DNA of 64,000 nt. Origin: Streptomyces sp. WAC08241. Its GTDB lineage: Bacteria > Actinomycetota > Actinomycetes > Streptomycetales > Streptomycetaceae. The stretch covers positions 868,001 to 932,000 of the forward strand of contig CP042279.1 of NCBI GenBank assembly GCA_007858575.1, written 5' to 3'. Numbering within the stretch: the stretch's first letter is position 1; every line of letters starts with the position of its first letter. The notes beneath the pieces were generated by a model that worked only from the letters and a program-made list of their open reading frames with translations, did not search any database and was not told where the DNA came from. Made by a program: the position numbers and the translations under genes. Shown here in pieces: positions 31,847 through 42,284 of the stretch.

Positions 31847-33256
31847 TTGAGCGAGCAGGCACGTCGCCGTCCCCCAAGCCCTACCGGAAGCCCAGGAAGG
31901 ACCCCGTCCGGATGCTCGCCTTCGAGGCGCTGCGGGCGGTCGACGAGCGGGACGCCTACGCGAACCTGGTGCTGCCCCCGCTGCTGAAGAAGGCCCGCGA
32001 GGGCGGGGACTTCGACGGGCGGGACGCGGCCCTCGCGACCGAGCTGGTGTACGGGACGCTGCGCCGCCAGGGCACGTACGACGCGATCATCGCCGCCTGC
32101 GTCGACCGCCCGCTGCGCGAGGTCGACCCGCCCGTGCTCGACGTGCTCGCGCTCGGCGCGCACCAACTGCTCGGGACCCGGATCCCCAGCCACGCCGCCG
32201 TCTCCGCCAGCGTCGAGCTGGCGCGGGTGGTGCTCGGCGACGGGCGGGCCAAGTTCGTGAACGCCGTGCTGCGGAAGATCGCGCGGCAGGACCTGGACGC
32301 CTGGGTGGCGCAGGTCGCCCCGCCGTACGACGAGGACCCCGAGGACCACCTCGCCGTCGTCCACTCCCACCCCCGCTGGGTCGTCTCGGCCCTCTGGGAC
32401 TCGCTCGGCGGCGGCCGCGCCGGGATCGAGGACCTCCTGGAGGCGGACAACGAGCGCCCCGAGGTCACCTCGTCGCCCGCCCCGGCCGCTCCACCACCGA
32501 GGAGCTCGCCGCGGCCACCGAGACCCTGCCGGGACGCTGGTCGCCGTACGCCGTGCGGATGGCGGAGGGCGGCGAGCCCGGCGCCATCGAGGCGGTGAAG
32601 GAGGGCCGGGCCGGCGTCCAGGACGAGGGCAGCCAGCTCGTCGCCCTCGCCCTCGCGAACGCCCCCTCGAAGGTCCCGACGCCCGCTGGCTCGACGGCTG
32701 CGCGGGCCCCGGCGGCAAGGCTGCGCTCCTCGCCGCCCTCGCCTCCGGACGGGGCGCCGCGCTCCTCGCCTCCGAGAAGCAGCCGCACCGCGCCCGCCTG
32801 GTCGAGCGCGCCCTCGCCGGCAACCCCGGCCCGTACCAGGTGATCGCCGCCGACGGCACCCGCCCGCCGTGGGCCCCCGGCTCCTTCGACCGGGTCCTGA
32901 TGGACGTGCCCTGCTCGGGCCTCGGCGCCCTGCGCCGCCGTCCCGAGGCTCGCTGGCGCCGCCGCCCCGACGACCTGGACGGCTTCGCCCCGCTCCAGCG
33001 CGCGCTGCTCACCGAGGCGCTGCGCGCGGTCCGCGTCGGCGGCGTCGTCGGGTACGCGACCTGCTCGCCGCACCTGGCCGAGACCCGGGTCGTCGTCGAC
33101 GACGTCCTCAAGAAGACCGGCGGCGCCGAGCTGATCGACGCCCGTCCGCTGCTGCCCGGCGTCCCCGCGCTCGGCGACGGCCCCGACGTCCAGCTCTGGC
33201 CGCATCTGCACGGTACGGACGCCATGTACCTGGCGCTGCTGCGCCGGACCGCCTGA
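31847..33256 (+). CDS. rsmB: 16S rRNA m5C967 methyltransferase RsmB/Sun
   Basis: SAM-dependent methyltransferase with an N-terminal NusB-like RNA-binding domain ([20 protein letters not shown]) and a C-terminal Rossmann domain. Catalytic cysteines are in [15 protein letters not shown] and [11 protein letters not shown]; the SAM loop reads [17 protein letters not shown] after frame correction. I place the start at TTG 31847 ([15 protein letters not shown] upstream). The 217 bases between fmt and here hold no convincing gene. Breaks lie near 31870, 32470, 32665 and 32712. Confidence 0.92.
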
Positions 33257-33406
33257 CCACCGGGCCGCCCTACCCTTCGATCACCTGACCGCAATATCCC
33301 GGTCCGTCCTGGTCCCGGGCTCGTCGTTTCGTACCGAACCTGGTCCGGACCTGAATCGAAACCGCCCAGCGGCAAAGAAGTGCCCAAGAACGTGGAGGCT
33401 TGGCGC

Positions 33407-34089
33407 ATGGCGCAGATCAACCCCAGCATCCTGTCCGCGGACTTCGCCCGGCTCGCCGAGGAGGCGAAGGCGGTCGAGGGAGCCGACTGGCTGCACGTCG
33501 ACGTGATGGACAACCACTTCGTCCCCAATCTGACGCTGGGCGTGCCGATCGTGGAGTCCCTCGCACGGGCGACGGACACCCCGCTCGACTGCCACCTGAT
33601 GATCGAGGACCCGGACCGCTGGGCCCCGCAGTACGTGGAGGCCGGCGCCGGTTCGGTGACCTTCCACGTCGAGGCGGCCGCCGCCCCCGTGCGGCTCGCG
33701 CGGGAGATCCGGGCCAAGGGCGCCCGCGCCTCGATGGCGCTCAAGCCGGCCACGCCCATCGAGCCCTACGAGGACCTGCTCCCCGAGCTCGACATGCTGC
33801 TGATCATGACCGTCGAGCCCGGCTTCGGCGGCCAGGCCTTCCTCGACATCATGCTGCCCAAGATCCGCCGCACCCGTGAGCTGATCTCCAAGCACGGCCT
33901 CGAACTGTGGCTCCAGGTCGACGGCGGGGTCGCGGAGTCCACGATCGAGCGGTGCGCCGAGGCCGGCGCCGACGTCTTCGTCGCGGGCTCGGCGGTGTAC
34001 GGGCGGCCGACCCGGCCGCCGCCGTCGCCTCGCTGCGGGCCCGCGCCGAGACCGCGACGGCCTCCGCCGCGTGGGCGTGTGGCCACTGA
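33407..34089 (+). CDS. rpe: Ribulose-phosphate 3-epimerase
   Basis: Interconverts ribulose 5-phosphate and xylulose 5-phosphate. It starts [37 protein letters not shown] carries metal-binding His/Asp, and [11 protein letters not shown] and [13 protein letters not shown] are catalytic blocks; [12 protein letters not shown] gives the last metal Asp. ATG 33407 has GGAGG about nine bases upstream. One G is lost near 34006. About 227 residues, normal size. Confidence 0.96.
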
Positions 34090-34209
34090 GCCTCCGGCGG
34101 ATGAACGCGGTCCGTCGGGCCGCCGACAGGACTGATCAAGGCCCGTCGTTTCTGACAGGATGAACGACGAGCAGGAGTGTGAACGACCTCGGCACGTGAA
34201 CGGCGTGAC

Positions 34210-35274
34210 GTGAGCAAGCGGTACGTGAACGGCAGTGAGGAGAGCGCGGTGGCGGGTATGTCGGCGGGACGCTCAGCCCTGCGGATGGGCCCCGCGGAGT
34301 TGGTGCAGGCGGCGGCCATGGCCCGCCGCTTCTACCTGGAGGGCAAGTCCAAGATCCAGATCGCCGAGGAGTTCGGCGTGAGCCGCTTCAAGGTGGCCCG
34401 GGTCCTGGAGACCGCCCTGGAGCGCGACCTCGTACGGATCGAGATCCGCGTACCGGCCGAGCTGGACGCCGAGCGCTCCGACGCGCTCCGCGCCCGCTAC
34501 GGCCTCCGCCACGCCGTCGTCGTCGAGTCCCCGGCGGAGGGCGAGGACGAGTCGCCCGACCCGGAGAACCTCGGCGAGGTCGCCGCCGACCTGCTCGGCG
34601 AGCTGGTCACCGAGGGCGACGTCCTCGGCCTGGCCTGGGGCCGCTCCACCATCCACATGGCGGCCGCGCTCGACCGGCTGCCGCCCTGCACGGTCGTCCA
34701 GCTCACCGGCGTGTACGACGCCGGGACTGCCGAGCGCGGCTCCGTCGAGGCCGTGCGCCGGGCCGCCCAGGTCTCCGGCGGCGAGGCCCACCCGATCTAC
34801 GCCCCCATGCTGCTGCCCGACCCGGCGACGGCCGCCGCGCTGCGCAGCCAGACCGGCATCGCGCGGGCCTTCGAGTACTTCGACAAGGTGACCGTCGCCT
34901 GCGTGTCCATCGGCTCCTGGGAGCCGGGCATCTCCACCGTCCACGACATGCTCTCCGACGAGGAGCGCGCCCACTACGCCTCCCTCGGCGTCGCCGCCGA
35001 GATGTCCGCGCACCTCTTCGACGCCGAGGGGCGCCGGGTCGGCCGCGACCTGGGCGAGCGCTGCATCACCGTCGAGGCCGACTGGCTGCGCCGGATCCCC
35101 GAGGTCGTGGCCATCGCCGGCGGCCAGCGCAAGGCGGCGGCGATCGGCGCGGTGCTCCGCTCCGGGCTCGTCACCAGCCTGGTGACCGACCGCGCCGCGG
35201 CGGACTACCTGCTCACCGAGTCGAGGCCGGGCACCCACCCGGCGCTCGACCGCACGGACCCCGACAGCGGCTGA
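34210..35274 (+). CDS. SorC/DeoR-type sugar-responsive transcriptional regulator
   Basis: The 354-residue frame is intact. An N-terminal HTH (ARRFYLEGKSKIQIAEEFGV, then SRFKVARVLETALERDLV) is followed by a SorC-like sugar-phosphate binding domain with GDVLGLAWGRSTIHMAAAL and VVQLTGVYD. VVAIAGGQRKAAAIGAVLRSG near the C-terminus is typical. GTG 34210 gives the longest product, but homologues often begin near MSAGRSALRMGP, so ATG 34258 is possible. The effector is unknown. It lies downstream of rpe, suggesting a link to pentose phosphates by position only. Confidence 0.88.
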   Translation: MSKRYVNGSEESAVAGMSAGRSALRMGPAELVQAAAMARRFYLEGKSKIQIAEEFGVSRFKVARVLETALERDLVRIEIRVPAELDAERSDALRARYGLRHAVVVESPAEGEDESPDPENLGEVAADLLGELVTEGDVLGLAWGRSTIHMAAALDRLPPCTVVQLTGVYDAGTAERGSVEAVRRAAQVSGGEAHPIYAPMLLPDPATAAALRSQTGIARAFEYFDKVTVACVSIGSWEPGISTVHDMLSDEERAHYASLGVAAEMSAHLFDAEGRRVGRDLGERCITVEADWLRRIPEVVAIAGGQRKAAAIGAVLRSGLVTSLVTDRAAADYLLTESRPGTHPALDRTDPDSG

Positions 35275-35325
35275 ACCACGCGCGCCCCCGGGGCCGGAGC
35301 CGTCCCGCACCGGTATGTTCGGGAC

Positions 35326-35762
35326 ATGCTGCTCCGGCCCCCGCGCGTGCTCCTCGCGCTCGTCCTCGCCGTCCTCCTGGGCGGCTTCCTGGCCGGGTGC
35401 TCCCCGGGCGGCGGAGGCACGGGAACCGCCGCCCCGACCCGTACGACCGCGGCCGTCGCGCCCACCGGCACCTCGGGACTGCCCACCGTGCGGGCCGCCG
35501 ACCTGCCGCCCGAGGCGCGCCGGACGCTCGACCTCGTCGCGCGCGGCGGACCCTACCCGTACGCCAAGGACGGCACCGTCTTCTCCAACTTCGAGAAGGT
35601 CCTGCCCCGCCGGGAGCGCGGCTACTACCACGAGTACACCGTGAGGACCCCCGGCGAACGCGACTGGGGGCGCGCCGCCTCGTCACCGGCCGCGGCGGCG
35701 AGACGTACTACACCGACGACCACTACGAGACCTTCCGGGAGGTGGTCACGGATGGGCCTTGA
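35326..35762 (+). CDS. Guanyl-specific RNase (RNase Sa/N1-T1 family), lipoprotein
   Basis: Secreted microbial ribonuclease. The N-terminus is a signal sequence with lipobox L22-A-G-C25 (GGFLAGC), predicting a lipid-anchored protein. The mature part matches RNase Sa-type enzymes: DLPPEARRTLDLVARGGPYP, ERGYYHEYTV with the catalytic Glu, an Arg pair, and YYTDDHYETF with the catalytic His. The two cysteines that form the RNase Sa disulfide are absent. One G is lost near 35668, which artificially fuses this gene with barstar in one frame. The end overlaps the barstar start by 11 bases. Confidence 0.92.
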
Positions 35763-36060
35763 CGACCCCGTCGTCCTCGACCTGACCGGCGTCGCGGACA
35801 AGGCCGCCCTCATGGACCGGTGCGCCGACGCGCTCGCGCTGCCCGACTGGTTCGGCCGCAACTGGGACGCCCTCGCCGACTGCCTCACCGACCTGCCCCG
35901 GCCGGTCGTCCTCGTCGTCACCCACTGGCGGGGGTACGCCGAGGCCCGGCCGCGCGAGTGGCGGACCGCCCAGGAGGTCTTCGCCACGGCGGCCGACGAG
36001 AGCCCCGCCCGCCTCTCCGTCCTCCTCTCCCTGGGCGGCGCCTTCGGAGGATCCTCCTAA
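35752..36060 (+). CDS. Barstar-family ribonuclease inhibitor
   Basis: A 102-residue cytoplasmic inhibitor predicted to block the preceding RNase. The barstar core is ALPDWFGRNWDALADCLTDL, with acidic residues that plug the RNase active site, followed by VVLVVTHWRG. ATG 35752 lies inside the RNase gene's last codons and has GGGAGG about nine bases upstream, so the two are translated together. The frame is intact. Confidence 0.93.
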   Translation: MGLDDPVVLDLTGVADKAALMDRCADALALPDWFGRNWDALADCLTDLPRPVVLVVTHWRGYAEARPREWRTAQEVFATAADESPARLSVLLSLGGAFGGSS

Positions 36061-36188
36061 CCTCCCGCCGCAAGCCTCGGAGGATCGGCCCGGGACTGGT
36101 ATGCGTACACCCGTGGGACAATGAACTACGTGCTTTTTCCCCTGGCTGAAATGCCTAGGGCCGATCCGAACGACTGGGATGTCAGCAC

Positions 36189-37626
<1,438 letters not shown>

Positions 37627-37643
37627 CCCTCCGCACGCACGAC

Positions 37644-37686
37644 GGCCGTGGGCCCTCGGGAAGACCGCTCCCGGGGCCCACGGCTG
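37644..37686 (+). terminator. Terminator after guaB1
   Basis: GCCGTGGGCCC (37645-37655) pairs with GGGCCCACGGC (about 37675-37685); the inner bases can extend the stem. Confidence 0.75.
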
Positions 37687-37710
37687 TCCCGTACGGTCAC
37701 GGCACACGGC

Positions 37711-37949
37711 ATGGAGCGTACGGAGATCAGGTCCTGCCGCGCCGAGGAGCTGGTCCGCGCCCGTGGGGGCACCGTCCTGGGCCTCGGAGTCGTCCGTGAC
37801 AACCCGCGCGCGGCGGCCCTCTACGCGCGGGCTCGGCTACGCGCCCGTCACCGCGTACACCGACCGCTGGAGCCGGACGGACCGGGACGGACGCGTCCAC
37901 CAGGAGGCGGCCCCGCACCTTCCTGGTCAGGGAGCTGTCAGCGGGCTGA
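37711..37949 (+). pseudogene. Remnant of a GNAT acetyltransferase (C-terminal part only)
   Basis: Across two frames it reads EELVRARGGTVLGLGVVRDN, then PRAAALYARLGYAPVTAYTD and WSRTDRDGRVHQEA. This is the typical C-terminal half of a GNAT acetyltransferase. The acetyl-CoA binding half is absent: the guaB1 terminator ends only 25 bases upstream of the first ATG. Two small indels (about 37830 and 37919) also break it. Unlike the other broken genes here, missing sequence rather than a base error is the main defect. Confidence 0.65.
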
Positions 37950-39003
37950 CGCCGGGGAGACGCGACCGGGACGCCCGGGAGCCCGCTCAGGGCCTCCGCC
38001 ACCGCCGCCGCGATCCGGGCGTGCCCCGGTCGTTCGGGTGCAGTCCGTCCGCCAGGTGCTCCGGACCGAGCAGTGGGCCGCCGGACAGGACGGACAGGTG
38101 CCCGTCGCCCTCGGCCGCCAGGTCCCGGCCCGCCCGTTCCATGGCCCGGCGCAGCTCCGTGAGGGTCGCGCCGAGGGCGTTGCGGGTGTGCTCGGCCTCC
38201 GGGCGCAGGACGGGCGAGACGATCAGCAGCGGGGTCTCGGGTGGCCGGTGCGGACGAGCCCGACGAAGGCCCGCACGGTCTCGTACAGCCAATCGGCCGT
38301 CGCGGGCGCCCTGGACCAGCAGTTGGTGCCGAAGGCCAGGGTGATCAGCTCGCCCGGGAGCCGCGCCAGGTGCTCGGCGAGGGCAGCTCGCCGCGCGCCG
38401 CGCCCGCGTACCCCAGGTTGACCGGGTCGAGGCCTAGGAGGCGGCCCGCCGTGGCGGGCCAGGAGCGGGCCGGACGGGTCGACCACCAGCCCTCGGTGAT
38501 GGAGTCGCCGTGGACGAGCCACCGGGGCCGGGCCGGGGCGGGGAGAGGGCGCTGCCGACGGCCCGCAGGGCGAGCGGCACGGGCGCCTGGCCCTCCGGCA
38601 GGTACACGTTGAAGACGCCGCCGCCCGGGGGCAGCGGGAGCTTCACGACGGCCTCGGCGGCCGGGGCGACGCAGGTCTCCCCGACGAACCGCGCCCCGCT
38701 CCAGAGGGCGAAGCAGTGGCGCAGGTCCCGCAGCGGGTCGTCCGCGTCCGGCACGGCCGCCCGGTAGCGCAGCTCCACCGCGCGCGTGCCGGGCGCGGCC
38801 GTGAACTCGATCCGCACCCCGATGGCAGTTCGGCCCGCGCCGCCACGTCCCACGGCAGCCGCGCCAGATCGTCCGGATCGGCCCGCACGGGCCGCTTCCC
38901 GTCCAGCCAGGCCGTACCGCGCAGGAACGGTTCCGGGTCGAGCCAGTCCACCGGGTCTCCGATCGTCGGGCCGCAGGGCCTCGCGGAGCGGGTCGTCCGG
39001 CAC
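37938..39003 (-). CDS. SGNH/GDSL-family hydrolase
   Basis: About 350 residues. An N-terminal beta-rich domain (FLRGTAWLDGKRPVRADPDD, then GVFNVYLPEG) precedes the SGNH hydrolase domain with the nucleophile Ser in WLVHGDSITEGWW, LAFGTNCW and the catalytic pair in GLHPNDRGH. No signal peptide is visible. GTG 39003 begins PDDPLREALRP. Indels lie near 38975, 38823, 38540, 38382, 38245 and 38020. The stop is uncertain; a TGA at 37938 requires one more shift. It faces the GNAT remnant tail to tail. Confidence 0.82.
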
Positions 39004-39062
39004 GTAGAGCCCTTGCGTGCGTGGATCGCTGCATGCCCCCGATGTACTGATTCATGCGGGGA

Positions 39063-39118
39063 GCGCAATGTTTCCCCGTCCGTGCCGTAAGTGCGCAATG
39101 ATCATCCGGCATTGCGCA
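39063..39118. promoter_or_regulatory. GCGCAAT half-sites, putative AsnC/Lrp operator
   Basis: TGCGCAAT (39092-39099) and ATTGCGCA (39111-39118) form a perfect 8-bp inverted repeat with an 11-base spacer. A further GCGCAAT lies at 39063-39069, exactly 30 bases before the second copy. It sits in the 285-base gap between divergent genes, upstream of the permease operon that encodes an AsnC/Lrp regulator. Confidence 0.55.
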
Positions 39119-39288
39119 ACAACCCTGCATTACGAGTGCGAACCCCTGGCCTTAGGCTCGTGCCTCGTACCAGGAGTGGCGGCGACCGCCTGCTCGGCGG
39201 TTCCGTCCCCGTGGGTCTGCTCCGGCATGCCCGCACACCGCCGCGGTCCCCGCTCCGCCCCCACAGGCAGCGATAAGGAGCCTCCGCA

Positions 39289-40762
39289 GTGCTGGACCAC
39301 GGCGCAGCCCCACCGGTCGACGACACGACTGCCCCCAAGCCCTCCGCTCTTCGTGCCCTCGGCCGTCGCAAGCCGGTGGAAACCCTGGTCGCGGAGGGTG
39401 GGCAGGGTGAGGGAGGCACTCTCCGCCGCTCGCTCTCGATGTGGCAGCTCACCATGATCAGCATCGGCGCCACGCTGGGCACGGGCATCTTCGTCGTCCT
39501 GGGCGACGCCGTCCCGAAGGCCGGTCCCGCGGTGACCGTCGCCTTCGTCATCGCCGGCCTCACGGCGCTCTTCTCGGCCCTCTCGTACGCCGAACTGGCC
39601 GGCTCCATACCGGTGGCCGGTTCCTCGTACTCGTACGCGTACGCAACGATGGGCGAACTCGTCGCCTGGGTCTGCGGCTGGTGCCTGGTCCTGGAGTACG
39701 GCGTCTCGGTCGCGGCCGTGGCCGTCGGCTGGGGCGAGTACCTCAACGAGCTGCTCGACGGGACCATCGGGGTCACCCTCCCCGCCGCGGTCTCCTCCGC
39801 GCCCGGCGAGGGCGGCTTCATCAACCTGCCCGGTCTGATCGTCGTGCTGCTCGCGATGGTCTTCCTGCTCGGCGGCGCCCGCGAGTCCGCCGTCGTCAAC
39901 ACGATCATGGTGTTCGTGAAGATCGCCGCGCTGGTGCTCTTCTGCGCCATCGGCTTCATGGGCTTCAAATCCGGCAACTACGCCGACTTCATGCCCTCGG
40001 CATGGCCGGGGTCAGCGCCGCCGGAGCCAGCCTCTTCTTCTCGTACATCGGCTTCGACGCCGCCTCCACCGCCGGTGAGGAGGCGAAGGACCCTAAGCGG
40101 GACCTGCCGCGCGCGATCATGCTGTCGCTGCTCATCGTCACCGTGCTCTACGTCCTGGTCGCCGCCGTCGCCGTCGGCGCGTGGAACTGGAAGGACTTCG
40201 ACGGCTCCGAGGCCACGCTCGCCGCGATCATGAACGACGTCAGCGGTCAGAAGTTCTGGGCACCCTGCTCGCCGCCGGCGCCGTCATCTCGATCGCCAGC
40301 GTCGTCCTCACCGTCCTCTACGGCCAGACCCGGGTGCTCTTCGCGATGTCCCGCGACGGCCTCGTGCCCAAGGTCTTCGGCAAGGTCAGCGGCAAGACCG
40401 GCACCCCGCGCGTGAACACCGTGATCGTGTCGCTGTTCTGCGGGGCCCTCGCCTCCGTCATCCCGCTCGGCAAGCTCGTCGACGCCACCAGCATCGGCAC
40501 CCTCTTCGCCTTCGCCCTGGTCAACATCGCCGTGATCGTGCTGCGCCGCACCCGCCCGACCATGGACCGCACCTTCCGCGTCCCGCTCGGCTGGACCTTC
40601 CCGATCCTCGGCTTCCTGTTCTGCGTCTACAACATGTTCAGCCTCGACGCGATCACCTGGGTCGTCTTCGGTTGCTGGATGGCCGCCGGGCTCGTGTTCT
40701 ACTTCCTGTACGGCATGCGCCGCTCCCGCCTGGCCACCGCAGCGCCCTCAGCAGAGAAGTGA
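39289..40762 (+). CDS. APC-superfamily amino acid permease
   Basis: About 490 residues and 12 predicted membrane helices. The N-terminal signature is SLSMWQLTMISIGATLGTGI, with SALSYAELAGSIPVAGSSYS, FFSYIGFDAASTAGEEAKDP and RVLFAMSRDGL. This is the cationic amino acid transporter type of the APC family, consistent with lysine or arginine uptake. GTG 39289 is the start. One-base losses lie near 40002 and 40260. It heads an operon with an AsnC/Lrp regulator, an amidase and an amino-acid monooxygenase. Confidence 0.9.
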
Positions 40763-40772
40763 TCCACCCGTA

Positions 40773-41225
40773 GTGCGACTCAACGACCTCGACGAACGCA
40801 TCGTCCACGCCTCGCGGAGGACGCCCGCCGCTCGTACGCCGACATCGGCTCGCTCGTGGGTTTTCCGCGCCCGCCGTGAAGCGGCGCGTGGACCGGCTCC
40901 GGACCGAGGGCGCCATCACCGGCTTCACCGTACGGGTGGACCCGGCGGCGCTCGGCTGGGAGACCGAGGGGTTCGTCGAGATCTACTGTCGCCACAACAC
41001 CTCGCCGGACGACATCCGGCGGGGTCTGAGCGGTACCCCGAGGTGGTGTCCGCGTCGACCGTCACCGGCGACGCGGACGCCGTCGTCCAGGTCTTCGCCT
41101 CGGACATGCGCCACTTCGAGCGCGTCCTGGAGCGGATCGCGGGCGAGCCCTTCGTGGAGCGCACCAAGTCCGTCCTGGTGCTCTCGCTGCTGCTGCGGCG
41201 CTTCTCCTCCGGCTCGCCCGCGTAG
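40773..41225 (+). CDS. Lrp/AsnC-family transcriptional regulator
   Basis: About 151 residues. An N-terminal HTH (ARRSYADIGSLVGFSAPAVK, then RRVDRLRTEGAITGF) is followed by a RAM ligand-binding domain (VVSASTVTGDADAVVQVFAS, then FERVLERIAGEPFV). Indels near 40813, 40864 and 41030 interrupt it. GTG 40773 starts ten bases after the permease stop. The probable ligand is the amino acid handled by the neighbouring transporter and monooxygenase, by inference from position. Confidence 0.9.
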   Translation: MRLNDLDERIVHASRRTPAARTPTSARSWVFRARREAARGPAPDRGRHHRLHRTGGPGGARLGDRGVRRDLLSPQHLAGRHPAGSERYPEVVSASTVTGDADAVVQVFASDMRHFERVLERIAGEPFVERTKSVLVLSLLLRRFSSGSPA

Positions 41226-41426
41226 GACCCGCCCGCGCAGGACCCGCCCGCCCCGGCGGCGCGGCCGCACGGTCCGGCGGGAGCCGTACGCAACGAATCG
41301 CCGCCGGGTACGAGGATCGCGCACGGTTCGACGGTCGGTCCGCAACGCTCCCGCCTTGTCGCGGTCGAGTCCGGAACCGTACCGTTTTTGACGTCTTCCC
41401 CTGTACTCCGGACCCCGAGGATCGCC

Positions 41427-42231
41427 ATGCCCGCGCTGCGCACCGCCCTGCTCCAGAGCTCCGGCGAGCTCGGTGACGTGGCCGCCAACCTCAAGATCCT
41501 CGACGAGGCCGCCGCCCGCGCCGCCGCCGCCGGAGCGGGCCTGCTGCTCGCCCCCGAGCTGTTCTCACCGGCTACGCCATCGGCGCCGACATGGCCCGCC
41601 TGGCCGAGCCGGCCGACGGTCCCTCCGCCCGCGCCGTCGCGGCCGTCGCCGTGCGCCACGGCCTGGCCGTCGGCTACGGCTACCCGGAGCGCAACACCGA
41701 GGAGCACGGCGTCCTCCACAACTCCCTGCTGCTCGTCGGCGCCGACGGCGTCCCGCTCGCGAACTACCGCAAGACCCACCTCTACGGCGCCTTCGAGAAC
41801 CAGTGGTTCACGCCCGGCGACGACGGCGTCGTCCAGGCCGAGGTCGGCGGCCTCACCGTCGGCCTGATGATCTGCTACGACGTCGAGTTCCCCGAGAACG
41901 TACGGGCGCAGGCCCTGGCCGGCACGGACCTCCTCCTCGTGCCGACCGCGCTCATGCACCCCGCCGAGGTCGTCGCCGAGTCCGTCGTCCCCGTGCGCGC
42001 CTTCGAGAACCAGCTCTACATCGCGTACGCCAACCGGACCGGGCCCGAGGGCGACTTCGAGTTCGTCGGCCTCTCCGTGCTCGCCGCCCCCGACGGCACC
42101 GCCCGGGCCCGCGCCGGACACGGCGAGGACCTCGTCGTCGGCGACGTCGACCCCGCCTTCCTGGCGGCCTCCCGCGAGCTGAACCCCTACCTCCGCGACC
42201 GGCGCCCGGACCTCTACGGCCCCTGGTCTGA
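41427..42231 (+). CDS. Nitrilase-superfamily amidase (DavA-like omega-amide hydrolase)
   Basis: Carbon-nitrogen hydrolase with the catalytic triad Glu (LLLAPELF), Lys (ANYRKTHLYG) and Cys (GLMICYDVEFPENVR). About 268 residues. Next to an amino-acid 2-monooxygenase, the expected role is hydrolysis of its amide product, for example 5-aminovaleramide (from Lys) or 4-guanidinobutyramide (from Arg). ATG 41427 is preceded by CCGAGGATCGCC. Breaks lie near 41566 and 42222. The gap of 201 bases upstream holds no gene. Confidence 0.88.
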
Positions 42232-42284
42232 GCCCCCTCGTCCTCCCGCCCCACCCTTCTTTCCGTGCAAGGAGTCCGTACCCC

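Noticed and set aside
36046..36057. GGAGGATCCTCC palindrome at the end of the barstar gene
   Set aside because: It lies in coding sequence (Gly-Gly-Ser-Ser-stop), and no promoter or regulator points to it; likely chance.
35326..36060. Natural RNase-barstar fusion protein
   Set aside because: The fusion exists only because one G is missing near 35668. Restoring it recovers the catalytic His, a stop at 35762 and a separate barstar start.
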